From positions 1-50,426 of the forward strand of contig SGPM01000200.1 in NCBI GenBank assembly GCA_004802725.1: a stretch of 50,426 bases of DNA, in the 5' to 3' direction. The stretch comes from Antrodiella citrinella. Lineage: Eukaryota; Basidiomycota; Agaricomycetes; Polyporales; Steccherinaceae. The notes beneath the pieces are model-generated. The model was not told where the DNA came from. It saw only the letters and a list, made by a program, of their open reading frames with translations, and made no database searches. Below, piece by piece: positions 34,531 through 46,969 of the stretch. The position numbers and the translations under genes are program-made. Position 1 is the first letter of the stretch. Each line of letters starts with the position of its first letter.

Positions 34531-34904
34531 TACTTCTTGTTGTGTTGCGCGTATCTCATGTGTTGATGATAATATTATTGACATTACTTGTGATCTCGCT
34601 GGGTGATATACACATTCGCTTCATATAAAACCTGGTACTGGGTGATCTTGCGACTGGGTCCACGTTCGCGGACTGGGACTGAGAGGACCAGGCCACGGTA
34701 TCGACAGTCGTAGATGCCATTCCTGATGAATAGCAACAAGCAAAATAAATAGCTGTTTTGATATCTGTGGGTTTTACAGTAACGGCAACGCAGGAATACG
34801 TCGAACAAGTAGGAACTCCCGGATTGAGACTCCGCCGTCGGCAACCCTAACCCCAGTTCCGCACGTGCCACCACTTTACCACCGACCACAACGACCACAA
34901 CATT
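34531..34904. other. intergenic 3' of the Ser/Thr-rich gene
   Basis: Nothing recognised. AT-richer sequence after the stop may hold the polyadenylation site. No start codon for the downstream pseudogene was found here. Confidence 0.4.
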
Positions 34905-36052
34905 CTACACGACCCCCGACCCCCGACATCCGCCAAACACCCCGCCTCGTCCCGACAAAGGCAAGTCCCGCGTCCTGGCGATCTCACAGGACAGCAATGA
35001 GCGCACGCCTCTCCTCCGCGACGACCTCTCCGACTTGCGTTCACAGTCCCGCTCCCTAACACCTGCCGACGAAAAACGGAACTCAGCACCCTCTTCTCGT
35101 TCCTCGTCTTTGGCAGGAAAACTTGTGTCGGTGTTTTGCGTCTCGCTATCGTTCTCTACTCTTCTCTTTGTTTTTCTTGCTCTTTCTGGCGTACTCGTAT
35201 GGCTCTGGCGCATCCAGAGAGGCTCCCGACGAGCTCGTCCGTCGTGCTCTCGTCGTTCGTGGACCCGACCGGATCGATGTTCTCAACATTTTGGTGACGG
35301 AGGGCGTGTGGTTGCAGGTGGATGGCCGGGTGGGAGTGGACGCCGGTGCGGCTCTTGGGGTGAACACAGACGTTGAGGATGGGGTCTTGAAGGACATGTG
35401 GAAATCGGTCGGGAGGTGGGGCGTTGAGCGGGTGGACAAGATATCGGTGGGGCTGTCGACGGTGGCGATTAACTCGGGACATTGGACACCTTGCGGACAT
35501 CACGCTCCCGTCATTCACGCTCCCCTTAACTGTCAACCTTCCGCCGGATCCGACATGGCTTACGACCATGTCCGTACCCATGCTCATCAAGCCCACAAAG
35601 TACCTGGCGACTTTGGCCCGCTAGGTTGTCCGGGATTCGTTCCGAGGACGGCGTAGTGAACATCCGTGCAACGATGAACGAGACCGTCGTCGATGCTCTC
35701 GGCGGGTGGCTCCACCTCTCTCGAGAACATGTGTCCAGTACCGTTCGGATGTCATGTGAGTGTTTTTCGTTATTTCCCCGCCATTTGTTACTACAATCAT
35801 GTGTAGTGAACCCAATGCTATGAATGTTTATATCAATATGGGCACGTACCTCTGTCAAATCGGTCTAGACACTCCCTACGTCGAGGGCGCAAGCCCTCGT
35901 CGAGCTACCACCCATCCTTCTTCCAGAAAAGCCGTCGACGAAACGGTCAATCTGATCAGCTGACGTCGTGATCCCGACAGACGTAAAGGAATTGCACATC
36001 CTCAACGCCGACGCAGTGTGCAAATTCAACGAGACCGTGCTTTGGACCTGAA
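34905..36052 (+). pseudogene. Tag1-like vacuolar membrane protein (LEA-type), disrupted
   Basis: Pieces of one protein lie in order in three frames. A cytosolic start (DSNERTPLLRDDLSDLRS) leads to one transmembrane anchor (LVSVFCVSLSFSTLLFVFLA). The luminal part follows: APDELVRRALVVRGPDRIDVLN, WLQVDGRVGVDAGAALGVNT, LKDMWKSVGRWGVERVDKIS, then ITLPSFTLPLTVNLPP, then GVVNIRATMNETVVDALGGWL. This order matches the fungal Tag1 family (vacuolar, LEA-like repeats; yeast Tag1 acts in ending autophagy). Frame changes occur near 35195, 35475 and 35638, with a TAG at about 35622. No start codon is found. Downstream only fragments remain (DVVIPTDVKELHILNADA). It is either a pseudogene or a poorly sequenced gene. 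Confidence 0.6.
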
Positions 36053-36700
36053 AGAAGCACAATCGTAATCAGATGGCCGCGAAAGATCATTGCATTGCAA
36101 GAAGAAAGTCGCAGCAAGCGCCACAGACAATGCAATACCCCGATCCGCCCAGCGAAGTTGAGAATGTCAACGCAAGCGCTGCGCAATAGCGATCTGCGGT
36201 AGTCATTCACGGGTTGTACTTCTCATTGAGGAGAAATCGCGTACATTCTGAAGCGCACTAGACGCGGTCTCGTGCTCGGAGGAAGGAAAATGATGATGAA
36301 AGGCATCACGTCCGAACGCATGTCCTACATGCTGCATGCGCATGTTAGCTCTACTTTGGGGTGTCTTCTCATTTTGCGTCCTTCATATGCGTCGACCCCC
36401 TCCAGGCTATTCCATCTGAATCCTGCTCAAGGTGTTGCAAGGAGGACACCAAGGTCATTTACTGCGACTCTCGTCGACTAAGTTCATTCCGCCAAAAGGT
36501 GCCTTGATACTCTTCTTGATACTCTTCTACGGCGTCCATTTGCGTTTTGCATAGGTCAAAGATGTACCTCGGAAACGCTACTGGTGAGCGCATGCATAAC
36601 ACGTATTGATCCGCGAAATGCTCATCATCGTGCTGGTCGCCACCTTCTGTCCGATACTCGGTCCTCCTGCTCTCTCCGTTGGCGGGTGTACGTTCTAGAC
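36053..36700. other. intergenic, no gene seen
   Basis: Short open frames on both strands only. It contains the 5' flank of the downstream hypothetical gene. Confidence 0.4.
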
Positions 36701-38033
36701 ATGAACTACGCGTATCAGAGCTCGAGGCTTCCACCCCCGCCTCCGACCAGCGTGGCCCTAGACGACCGATTCGACGCAATGACTACCGAAGTGGCCACCG
36801 AGTTCCCAGCTGAATGGCACGACGACCACGAAAGAGGTCCGCGACACGATTATGAAGAATCCGTCAGCGGATACCGGAACTACGTGACGGAGATGGAAAG
36901 GATGTTGGGCGAGGTGGACCTGCAGGCGACCAGTCGGAGGGACAGCCCGGCATCCGTGACAACACGTCGAACGAGGAGGAACAGTCCCGAGGCACTGCGG
37001 AGTCCGGGAAGAAGTAAACTGGGGATGAGCCAATTCGGAAGTATAGACAACGTCAGACAGGTCAGTGGTCGGAGGGCATCCATGGAGCTGGTGGAGCACC
37101 GTGTGATGGAAGACGGACCTCAGCGGACGATCTCGCTGTGGAGAGAGAAAGTTGCGCAGAGTAGCATGTCAGGAAGCAAGGCAGATGACGACGCGAGGAG
37201 CGAGACCGGGAGCGATGTTCATCGACGTGTGCCGTCAGGTGAGTCCTATGGGAGCAGGGGGAAAGGAGAAGAGTACGCGCGTTCGAGGGCAGACTCAGGC
37301 TACGAACGCAGTGAGGTATGTGTGAGCATCATCTTGCTGAGCCATGATGTAAACGCTGTGCGGATAGTACATGGTAACCATTAAGCCAACGAAAGGCGGG
37401 GGCATGCCCAGAATACCTCACCCGCCTTCAGAGATCGCAGAGACAGCACCGTACGGGGGATCCGTGCATCACTCGCACGTGGGGGCCAGTCCAAGGATGC
37501 AGTCAATTGACCGGATTCGCCCAGCATCTCCGGCGGTGCGAAGAGGATCTGTTGGTCACTCGTCGTACGAGCGCAGTGAGGTGAGAGCTAACATCTTCGT
37601 CGTGAAGATTGTGTTCATCGAGCGCGCTGGATGGTGTCGTCAGCATATGATAACGTTCCCGAACACACCGCCTTACAGCAATGGGAGCGGACGAAGTTCT
37701 GGCAGCCTAATCGGGCAGATAGCGGTCCAGCAACAGACCATGTCGCCGCTCCGGACGCGGACGTACGTGCCTATTGACGGAGAGAAGGTGTCGAGCGTGT
37801 CGCAGGCCACGACGACGTCGTCGGTCGAGCTGATCCTGGCCGACTGCGAGCCGTCGCTGCTGCACATTGCACCGATCCTATCTGAGCTCGGTATATACAA
37901 GCTCGAGCACCTGCGAGCGATGAACCGGCTGAGCGAGGAGACGCGGGACAGGGAGGTCAAGGAGCAGGCGTTGAGGCGGGGCGTGACCGTCATGGAATGG
38001 GCCATCCTCATCGACAGGCTTCAGTCAATGTAA
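36701..38033 (+). CDS. hypothetical protein with SAM-like C-terminus, 405 aa
   Basis: Exons 36701-37315, 37368-37580 and 37644-38033, all phase 0. Most of the protein is disordered and charged, with Arg/Ser-rich patches. The last 75 residues (SVELILADCEPSLLHIAPILSELGIYKLEHLRAM ... ALRRGVTVMEWAILIDRL) look like a compact helical bundle of the SAM type, often used for oligomerisation. Exons 1 and 2 both end with a near-identical sequence coding YERSE directly before the donor. The third intron boundary at 37643 could shift to 37679 without breaking frame. No function is known. Confidence 0.65.
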
Positions 38034-38577
38034 AATCCACATTTGTTTGCTTATCCTTGTCCTGCGGTAACTATCTCTTTCCGAGGCGTCTCCAGCGAGA
38101 CAAAGTATACGAAATCAGAGAGGGAAAGGACAAGAGTGACGAAATTCTGTAACACAAAGTCAACCCGAACTCAAATCGGGCAGAAACGAGCATATCACTT
38201 ACCAGACAACATGTCCAGAGAAAATCATCACCATGAGCGAACTGCAGGAACGCAGAACAAGCGAGAGAAGGCCGTAGAAAGTCGTCCAGTAGCATTGGCT
38301 CTCACGCGTTTTTGTTGAGAGTGCCTAGGCCTTACACGAGATCTTCGCGGGTGTGCGACAAAGACGGTGAGACGACGAATATCGAAGATCCGTGAATGCA
38401 GCGGAGGAGACGATGGTTGTGTTGGGTCTCATTACATAGGTCTCATTCAGCTGCCAGTGCCTGCGAAACTTGAATTTAGCTACACGAGGTTCAAATTTTG
38501 CAAACAACCCGTAACGCTCCGTTCAGCGTTTCCAAGTTTGTCGCATCAAGAACAAGAAAAGATGGAATTCACGAAAC
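38034..38577. other. intergenic
   Basis: No supported gene; 3' flanks of a plus-strand and a minus-strand gene converge here. Confidence 0.4.
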
Positions 38578-38951
38578 TCACGAAACGGTAACTCCAGCAA
38601 GTAGTATCAATATTGTGACTTCAGTTAGCCAGGAATGTGTAGCACGAATAGAGACAATTCGAGGAGGGGCCCGGAGCGGATAATCGTTTGGAAGCTGGAG
38701 CTGCAGGAGCATCGGAGGTAGGGCAGAGACTATGATGGAGGCTTCTGCATGCGTATCATCGTGACTGAAAATCCGGCATGACTCCGACAACTCGACGAGG
38801 ATCTCTAGTGTCATGGATCCATCCGCAGAGGTCTCGGAGACAAAGTCAGGATAGATCGCCTGTGACGTAGTGAGTACCTATGTAATCGCTCTGAACGCAA
38901 AGTACACACCTGCAATACCTGTAAAACGAGACACTCATTGGAATTAGCCAT
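38578..38951 (-). CDS. short RWD-domain protein, 107 aa (possibly truncated)
   Basis: Two exons, 38910-38951 and 38578-38859, in phase. It reads MANSNECLVLQVLQ|AIYPDFV, LTLEIL-type strand (SMTLEILVELSE), LPPMLLQLQLPNDYPLRAPPRIVSI and ATHSWL. The 'YPL..PP' turn with strands before it is the RWD signature, as in the N-terminus of RNF14-type RING-between-RING ubiquitin ligases. Those proteins run on for hundreds of residues with RING domains. Here the frame ends about 15 residues after ATHSWL and no RING Cys/His pattern follows. It is probably a remnant of a larger gene, or a stand-alone RWD protein. Confidence 0.55.
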
Positions 38952-39575
38952 CACGTTCAGGGATGATAGGATGGATGGCCGGGTAAAGGCAACATATCTT
39001 CTCCCTTTGTAGATTCAGAAATTTAGGTCGAGTCAGAACAATGGGCTGTGGCGGCGCTCAGCGTTGAAGGACGCTCATCTTGTGCGGAAGCTGCTGAATG
39101 AAAGGGGGTGTAGAACCGAAAATCACATTGCCTGAAGGCTGATCGTGTCAGTGTATATCTCAACAGATGAGGCAGGTCACGCACCACATTCGACTCAATG
39201 GTTGTCCTGAATCCTTGGCATATCAAAGAACCCGTGAAATGTTGGATGTCTAGTAGGATCGAGACCAATGTTTATCGCGGTACCTGTATAAGAGTGTGAT
39301 GTGCGTGGACCGACCCACGATGCAATTAAGATGTGAATAGGGACGATTATCAACGATGAAGCGAAGTCTAAGTCTGCACAGCGAGAAGAGGAGGTATGAC
39401 TGCGGAGAAGGGGACAGAAAGCTACATATGAACCAGAGTCCCAGTGATACAATGACCAATGCCCAACGGAATGTCCCAGGAAAACAAGAATGCGACAGCC
39501 AACAAGGCAAATGGAGGCGAAGCAGCGATAGCAATACAGCCAATAATTTAAGCGAGGACCCACGTTACGAAGCCC
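38952..39575. other. intergenic
   Basis: A minus-strand frame at 39195-39563 is open but has a hydrophobic, erratic composition and no recognised motif. No gene is claimed. Confidence 0.4.
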
Positions 39576-40120
39576 TTAACCAACTCTCGGACACCTCTCC
39601 GCCTTCGCCAACGTCCCCTTCGGAAGCAGCTGTGCGTCCTCCAAACTTCGGATGATAATCATCGTCCAATCCTGACAATTGGTTTCGCCGACGCCACGTT
39701 TTCGGTTCTGCGAATTGACCATATCGGCCGCGGATTCGCTGTACATTTCGAGGGCGCCGACAACGTTGTCAAGGATTTCACCTAGGAGCAGCTTTCCCTC
39801 GTAGGCCTGATCGCCGTGTGTTGCGATGAGATGTACGCGGCGCATGACGTTGGGAACAAATTGACCCATGCCATTGCCATCTGCCAGTATCTAAACAACA
39901 TATGGCTGATCAGTCCCACGGAGACATTTGCGGAAAGACGCGACATTACCTGGTAGAAGGTGGCATAAGCGCGTTCGTTCAGCTCATAGGTGACTGCCAA
40001 AGCCCAGTGCTTGGGGGACATCTTCGAGCTAGCATGGTACCAGACCAGCCAGAGATACGCCATGGATGACTGCTGATTGCACGCTAGGGGGTGATTTGTC
40101 CTGAGGACGGCGGGCGACAT
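39576..40120 (-). CDS. hypothetical protein, 161 aa
   Basis: Two exons, 39950-40120 and 39576-39890, phase 0, with a 59-nt intron. The protein contains YLWLVWYHASSKMSPKHWALAVTYELNERAYATFYQ|ILADGNGMGQFVP and ends NCQDWTMIIIRSLEDAQLLPKG. The HWALAVTYE and DWTMIIIRSLEDAQL blocks resemble small agaricomycete proteins of unknown function. There a conserved His near the start and a Cys/Asp/Trp block near the end suggest an NlpC/P60-like or papain-like fold. That comparison is tentative. There is no signal peptide. It is divergent from URB2. Confidence 0.65.
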
Positions 40121-40520
40121 CTGGCTGAGGCTCTGGGTGTTTTATAGAATGGAATAGGATTGTGTGCGGCGCAATCACCAAGTAGGTGAGTGGTTTACGA
40201 TGGAGAGGACCGGCATGAGGGTCGGAGGGTTGGAGGAGGATGTCTATAAGAGGTGGATCGCCGTTTGGACCAACCGTTCGCCTGGCGGTACTCAAACTGC
40301 AAGGGCCTCGTCCGCGTTGCCCCTGGAACCTGTAACTTTCAACTCTGTAACTGTAAATGTATTCGATGCAGGAACACAAAACCCATTTCGCACTAGTTTC
40401 CCGCTCAAAGCTCGCTGATGTACGCATGTACGCCCCAGACCATCTTCATTACCACCTTCCACGTGTCATAACCAATTGCTTTTTTGGGACGCGTCTGAAT
40501 ACTGCAAATCCTGGTCGCGA
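40121..40520. promoter_or_regulatory. divergent intergenic region (hypothetical gene / URB2)
   Basis: The 400-bp gap between opposite start codons must contain both promoters. No clear TATA element was identified. Confidence 0.4.
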
Positions 40521-43500
40521 ATGCCCGAGTTGCAGAGATCCTTTCAAATGCCATCCATCGTCCCTCTGCCCTCTGACCTCCAGAACATTCCTGGCATCGC
40601 TACTTCCTCTTCTTCCACTACACAGAATGCTCTGGATCTCGTCCGTGCGCTCAAGGCACCCGCAGACCCGCCTCACCTCCCAGGGCCCACCAAAATCCAG
40701 ATAGCACAGGCAGCATGGAACAACAACTCTTTCTATATGCCGAACAAGGCAGAGACCATAGCGGAGTGGATTCTGACACGTCTTCTAAAAGACAAGACAA
40801 AAGATCCGTGCGTGTTTTCTCCGTATGTCAAATAGCCTTTCCGCTGACACCGGTGTACAGTAAAACGAATCCCCTTCTTGATATCCAATATTGGATCTTG
40901 CTTGAGGATGTACTCATCAAGACGGACGCACGAATTCGGGACAAAGCATGGTTGATTCCTCTATTGAACCGAATACCCATTGCGCCCATCGTGGTCTCGT
41001 TCGTATCCTTATGCTCGCAAAGTGCTATGCCGGCACCGGAAGCCATAGCTTCTCGATGTCTGTCTGCTATTTGGCCCTTGGCAGTGCCGAAGTTTAGCTC
41101 GGAGGCCCTCCTAGAATGTTACGGAGCGCTGTTGGACTATGCCGCGACGCGCAATGCGGCTCAGACAAGTGAGAATCTCGCGAGTTTGGGTTCGCATGTC
41201 GTGCGTTCTTACCGTTCGTCTCTGGTGAATGCCTCCAACAAAAAGAAGGTGTGTTTATCGATGATCTTTCACGATTCGGCTGCTTATATTTGTCCTAGTT
41301 GTACACGAGCTTCATACAAAACCACTTGCAGTCTTGGCTCGAATACACAGCCAGTGGACTGGACTTGGCGGACAGTTTGGGATATTATGCCGCCGGCATC
41401 GAAACGTTATTTAACGTGGATTCCTTACGCTCTTTCCAGGAACAGCATGCTGCAAACGCATTCGAAAAAGCGCTTCTCATTATTGCGTCCGCACGGCCGG
41501 ACATAGTGCTTGAACCGTTACCTCGGGTTTTCCGTTCGCATAGTCAAGCTCAAACAAGGCATCGTGCTGCTCTGTATGGCCAAGGATCGAAGCAGACCGC
41601 GGGATCGACGACTGAGCAGGCTCGTTCCGCGAGCATGATGTTCTTCGCGCTCTGCGAAACCATACTTAGTCAGGTCCCCGAGACCGAGAGTGTGTGGAAG
41701 GTCAGGGCTGCTCTGCTTCTCATTGTAGATCAGGAAGGTCTTCTCAGTAGGTCGGACGAGAGCTCTGCGAATGTCTTACGGTGTGTAGGAGACGGTGCAA
41801 TTGGTTCTCTTGGCGCGCAGTTACAACTAGGTATTTCTGGCAGTGATTGATCATGCAGTCGTGGCTGACTGTTCATTGCAGAGAACCAGGAAGTCGTGGA
41901 ATCCATACTTGCTGCGCTAACAATGTTAACCCGCATTGATTATGACCTGATTCCGTTCGCCTTGAATCGTGTACTCCCGATCCTGGTCAAGGTAATGTAT
42001 TGAACACGATCGATCCAACACAGTGACTGACATGAATGATAGGCTCCTTCCACATTGAAATCTGCTAGTAAATACCTGCAACAGCTCCTAGAGTACCACA
42101 CAAAAACGCGCACCATGGACGCCTACGTGATCTCGTCGTTGCAAGCCTTCACGTTACTGCCGTCTGCCAACAACATTCGAGTAATCTACACCACTGCGTC
42201 AGCTGGCCCCCTCTTGCACCATGTTTATATGGAATTGCTATCCCGATCCGTCCGCAACTACCTCACTCCGGGACAAGTTCTGGAGACGGCTCAAAATATC
42301 ATCCAGCAACTAGTTATATTGCTTGACGAGTGGCGCCATGCTCAAGATGGCAGCACAGCCGAAAGACCACAGAAAAAGCGCAGGCTCGAGTCACCCCCCG
42401 AGTACTCGTCACTGACCATGGTGAAATTCACGTTGGTGGCCAGTTCTGCTGCGGCCGTTTTATCATATTTGCCGTTGCATTCCTTGCTGCCTGACGCTCA
42501 GCAAGAAGTACGAGGATTGATTCAGGAAGCGCTGACAGGATTCGCATCTCATTTCAAGGCGGGTTTCAAGGCCATCGAGAAGAAACAGGACGCATGGGGC
42601 TGGCAAATCCTGCTCGTGGCCGTCTTTCGTTTCCGCTATACTCTGGTTACCGCTTCCATTCTTGATCTACATCTAGAGATTGGAGAGAAGACGGTTTCCA
42701 GGATGTTTTCATGTCTGAAAACGGAGCATATCACCTCTGAGTTGCGGATAGAGATCGTATGTTCACGCATCCATCACATTAATTGCATGTCTGACATGTT
42801 GCAGATCCGTTCTCTATTACTTGAAGTCAGTCAAGGGCGATGTGATGTCGCGCCTGTCTTTGACGAGGCCCTCGCGTGCATCGCCCGCGAACAAAGCGCA
42901 GATTGGACGGGTGGCCTGTACACCCTAGATACAGACGACAGGCAAGTCAGCGTCGCTGTGCTTCATCTACTCTGCGACAAGTGGTTACCACTCTTTCAGT
43001 ACGTGCCTATCGTCTTGCCGCTTTCATGACAACTCTAAAAATTGGTTCTTGCAGTCAGATGGCGTCTGACGAGCAGATTGCTTTGTTGATCAAGAGTATG
43101 TTGACCAGGCGACATACAGGTGCACCTACATTAGCAGTGAATTCATTCTCTCGTGGAATAGTCTTCCAGCAGATCCTCCGAGACGCTCAATTCTGGGAGC
43201 TCAACCGATTACGAGGTATGTGCATCCATCGCACTGCGCAATGTGACTGACTTCTTTCGTGTAGATACCTTGCTGGCGCAAATCATCGAAAAAACTTCTC
43301 CACTGGACCAGATCAATTTAGCGAAAATATGGACACAGAAGGCGGCTGCACGACATGCATTTTACGTTAGCGATCTGTTTCCGATATTTGAAGTCATCTT
43401 GTCCACACCTCAAGAGTGTCTATCCCGAGAAACTCGGAATTCATTGTTCCAGAGAGCACTGGCAGCAGACGCAATTGTGACCCTTGGCAGCAAGGATTCT

Positions 43501-45444
43501 GCTTTCTCTGACGAACACCTAACACTGCTTGTGTATCTGCGAGAGTTCATCAGGCGGACTATCACACAATCGAGTGTAGAACACACCGTATGCATAGTCA
43601 CCTGCGATGTTTCTTGTCACGTTTTCTGACATTAAATAGGTGGCAGGGCCGTACTTGTTCCATCTGATAGACTCGTTGTCTTCGACTTCGGACTCAAATT
43701 CTCAGCTCGCGTCTCTGACATTAGAGCTCGTCAGGACACTTATGTCGTACGTTCATTGTCGGTTTTCCTAATGTTTACGCTGAAAACGATCATTCGTAGT
43801 TCAGTCATCTCTGCTGCTTCAAAACACAAGGACACCGACATTGAAACTCTCATCCAGCGTTTCCTTGAGACTCTGAGGTCGGCGACCGGCGACCGGTCTT
43901 CGCCGAAGAGCCATCTTGCAGCTGCCGCTATCTTCGTCAACTTGCTCACGAGTGAACACAAGTTCTCGCAGTATGTTATGCTCTTCATCGCTAGTTCGGT
44001 TGTCCTGACACGTTGCCCATGCAGTTTCACAGACACTGTCATTGAACATCTACGCGATTTGCAAGAACAACTCTATGCTGCTATTCTGCCTCAGGTCACG
44101 ACGCAGGACGGCTTGGAGCCAGTAGCACTCGGTCTTTGGTGGCATCTTTTGGCCCTACGTCGGTGGTTGAACGTGGATATCTCGCGGACACCTCTTGTCG
44201 CGACGAAACTTGCAAGCCGACTGCTTTCATCTTCAGCGGAAACGGTGGCCTTGGAAGTATATTCCGCGACGTTGGCTATCGCGCTTGAAGAACTCTACCT
44301 CGATGTCCCCGACCGGTCTCGTCGTCTTGACTTCGTAGTGGCCGCCTATCTGTCTTTCAGCCGCATTGTAGAAGCTAAGGATGCTCTCGACGAGGCTTTG
44401 TCTAAAGCGTCCAAGTCGCTTCAGGTGGAGGACTTTGATGGGATGTTGGATGCCGTCGCGGATGGTCTTAAGGATGAGATATTGCCAGCTGAGGCCTTGT
44501 TGACATTGATTCATTTGTCCAGTCTATTGCTGCATAACTCGCCGGAAGGTATGTCTCACTAGCAAGAGTATATTGTCTATGCTGATCCTTATCATGTCGA
44601 TAGGTACTTTGAAAGTGGTCCAGAAGCACACAGCCCAATGCTTGACAGTCTTCGTGAATCGTTCGGTATTCGTCAATAGTACATCACTCACGCTCAAAGC
44701 CCTTGAGCTCGTCTCCAGGTACTTCAGTGACCGCGTAAGTGCTTATGTCATCACAAATAATGTCCTACTTACTATTCCTCACCTAAGCCTTCCGCTATCC
44801 GCTCCACCGACGTGGCTTCTGCCTGGTCGTTCATTGGCCATTGCCTGGCAGGTTCACCTACGCACTCCGAGAAGACAAGCACCGCTATCTTCCAGGAGGT
44901 CATCTCTGTGATTGGCACAGTCGTCCGACTACGTAGAGATCTAGTGTTACCCACGTTACCACTGCTCGGCTTCGGACTTCACAAGCTGATCCTCATCCTA
45001 CGAACGCTGTCGCCCAACCTCGGAGCCACGCAAAGCAAGATGGTGTCTGATACACTCCCAAGATGGGTCAATGCCACAGATCCAGTGACGGCCGAGGAAA
45101 GCAAGTCGCTCGCCCGTCTCCTGACCACGATCACCACTAAGACCATCGTCCGCACACATACCTCCTCCAACACCGAAACACAGAAAGCCGACTCCCTCGC
45201 TCGACCGTTCTCCAAACACGCCGACCACGTTCTCTCCGCCTACCTCGCGGCCTTGAATGACCCCTTGTGTCACGTGTCGTCTGCGATTCGCAAGGAGCTC
45301 GAGCCTGGCTTGTTTGCACTGTGTGAGGTGATGGGCGAGCAGAATCGCGATGCGCTGATGGTGGCGTTGGATTCTGGCGAGAAGTCGGTTATGAAAGGGC
45401 TGTGGCGAGCGTATGAGAAACAGAGGTACGTTGGAAAGGGCTAA
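40521..45444 (+). CDS. URB2: Urb2/Npa2-family nucleolar pre-60S assembly factor, 1,432 aa
   Basis: Thirteen exons with every phase consistent: 40521-40807, 40861-41248, 41299-41830, 41882-41991, 42043-42756, 42805-42998, 43055-43215, 43265-43587, 43640-43746, 43800-43970, 44025-44548, 44604-44734, 44788-45444. The protein is a long alpha-helical repeat chain. The C-terminus carries the Urb2/Npa2 signature (FSKHADHVLSAYLAALNDP, SSAIRKELEPGLFALCEVMG, MKGLWRAYEKQRYVGKG). Urb2/Npa2 is needed for early 27S rRNA processing and 60S assembly in the nucleolus, in a complex with Npa1 and Dbp6 (known in yeast). A basic motif, PQKKRRLE, lies mid-protein and could be a nuclear signal. The start is the first ATG of the open frame; a second ATG at 40548 is possible. 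Confidence 0.9.
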
Positions 45445-45599
45445 AATTGTGCTCTATAGAGATGTAGAATAGGCTGTTTCCGTAGTGAGTAGTGTCTATG
45501 TAAAGCATCGTCTACCCCAAAATGAATCCTAGATACACATCTAATACATTATTGACGACGCGGCGTGCTCTCCTCGAGGCATGACCGTGGTTTGGAAGT

Positions 45600-46969
45600 C
45601 TACTTTGATTTCTCGCGAGCACGGATGTAAATGTTCCCGTTCGCATTGCCGTTCGCCTGAGGCGAGTATACGAATCCAGCGGCCTTCTTCTCCTCGGCCA
45701 ATGTTGAAAGTAAAGCAAGTAAATCGTCCACAGCTTCTTTTGTCGTTTGGATATGCACGACCAACCTGGACCCGCCAATTAAAATAGGGTTGGGGAGCGC
45801 TTCAGCACGCTTCAGAAGCTCCGCGAAGTCCACACCAATTGGCGAAGGATCGAAGAAAACCTGGTGAAGAATGAGTAAGGGCTCGGTCAAGATGTTTGAA
45901 GAGAGTCGTGCTGACCATGCAAGTCTCGGCCGCGCTCGTAATATTGATCCCGAGTTTCTTCAGTCCGTCTTCCAGCTTCTTCGCAAGCTCATGCACGGCA
46001 GCCAGACGAGGGAAGTTGTGTGTCAGTGCGAAGGCTGCTGACGCAGTGAGAATGCTCGTCTGCCTCATCCCTCCACCGAACAGCTTCCTGAACCACCGTG
46101 CCCGCTTGATGAAGTTTGTCGAGCCCACGAGACATGAACCAATGGGGGCGCCTAGAACACGAAAATTGTGTCAGTGTACTTCTGCGGATGTGTAAGAATG
46201 ACCGGACCCAGGCCCTTGCTGAAGCACAAGCTGACGGAGTCGAAGGGTGCACAGAGTTCGTTCATCGGTTTCCCAGTCTCGATCGCAACGTGCCAGAGGC
46301 GTGCGCCGTCGAGGTGCATCTTCAAGCCTTCGCTGTGAACATAGTCTGAAATTGCGATGATCTCCTCCTGAGGAATGATCGTGCCGTTGAGAGTGTTTTC
46401 AAGCGCGACGACTTCGACTGGTGCACTAACGGAACGGAGCTCAGTGAGGCGAGAAAACGCAGATGCGGTGGACGTACAAATGTATATCATCGCCAAGGAT
46501 AATATTGGCCTGTACGTCAGCCAGTGTGAGATGGTGACCTGTGAGCATAGCACCGCATGAGCAACAGTCATGCGGGTGAGCCTGCCCACTCACCATTGGC
46601 AGGATGGACGGCAAGCGACGTAGCTCCGGAGTGGAACGCGGTTCCACCTGCCTCATACCTATCAGAAAAATCAGCCGATGGGATCCGACTGCATATGAAC
46701 GTGCCTTTCACTTACCTTAGTATGTGCGCACGGTGGTCACAGAGTACCGCGTAAGGCGGTTGCTTCAGGTGCGTGCGGAGGGCGATCTGGTTGGACATTG
46801 TCCCGGAGGGTAGGAATAGGGCGGCCTCTTTGCCGGTCAACTTGGCCATATGCGCCTCGAGAGCAAGCGTTGAGGGTTCATGGTAGACATCGTCGCCGAG
46901 AGATGCCATGGAAGCGTAGATATACATATCTTTCGATGGAACTGATAGGTGCAGCCTTCGCATGAGCAT
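45600..46969 (-). CDS. GLY1: L-threonine aldolase (PLP-dependent), N-terminal exon unresolved
   Basis: Six exons join in phase: 46716-46941, 46594-46658, 46478-46538, 46208-46425, 45916-46151, 45600-45860. They encode 355 residues of the family that splits L-threonine to glycine and acetaldehyde. Signatures: ASLGDDVYHEPSTLALE, GKEAALFLPSGTMSNQIAL, YEAGGTAFHSGA, LENTLNGTI, MHLDGARLWH, and the PLP-lysine loop SVSLCFSKGLG|APIGSCLVGS. The end is HIQTTKEAVDDLLALL plus a Gly/Asn-rich tail. One donor (GTCCGG at 46207) is unusual. Family members start with a conserved (R)SDTVT stretch. I could not find an exon for it. Reading straight on gives an ATG at 46969 (MLMRRLHLSVPS), used here as a fallback start. 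Confidence 0.85.

Noticed and set aside
39195..39563. 122-codon minus-strand frame
   Set aside because: Hydrophobic, irregular and without a domain; no consistent splice partners.
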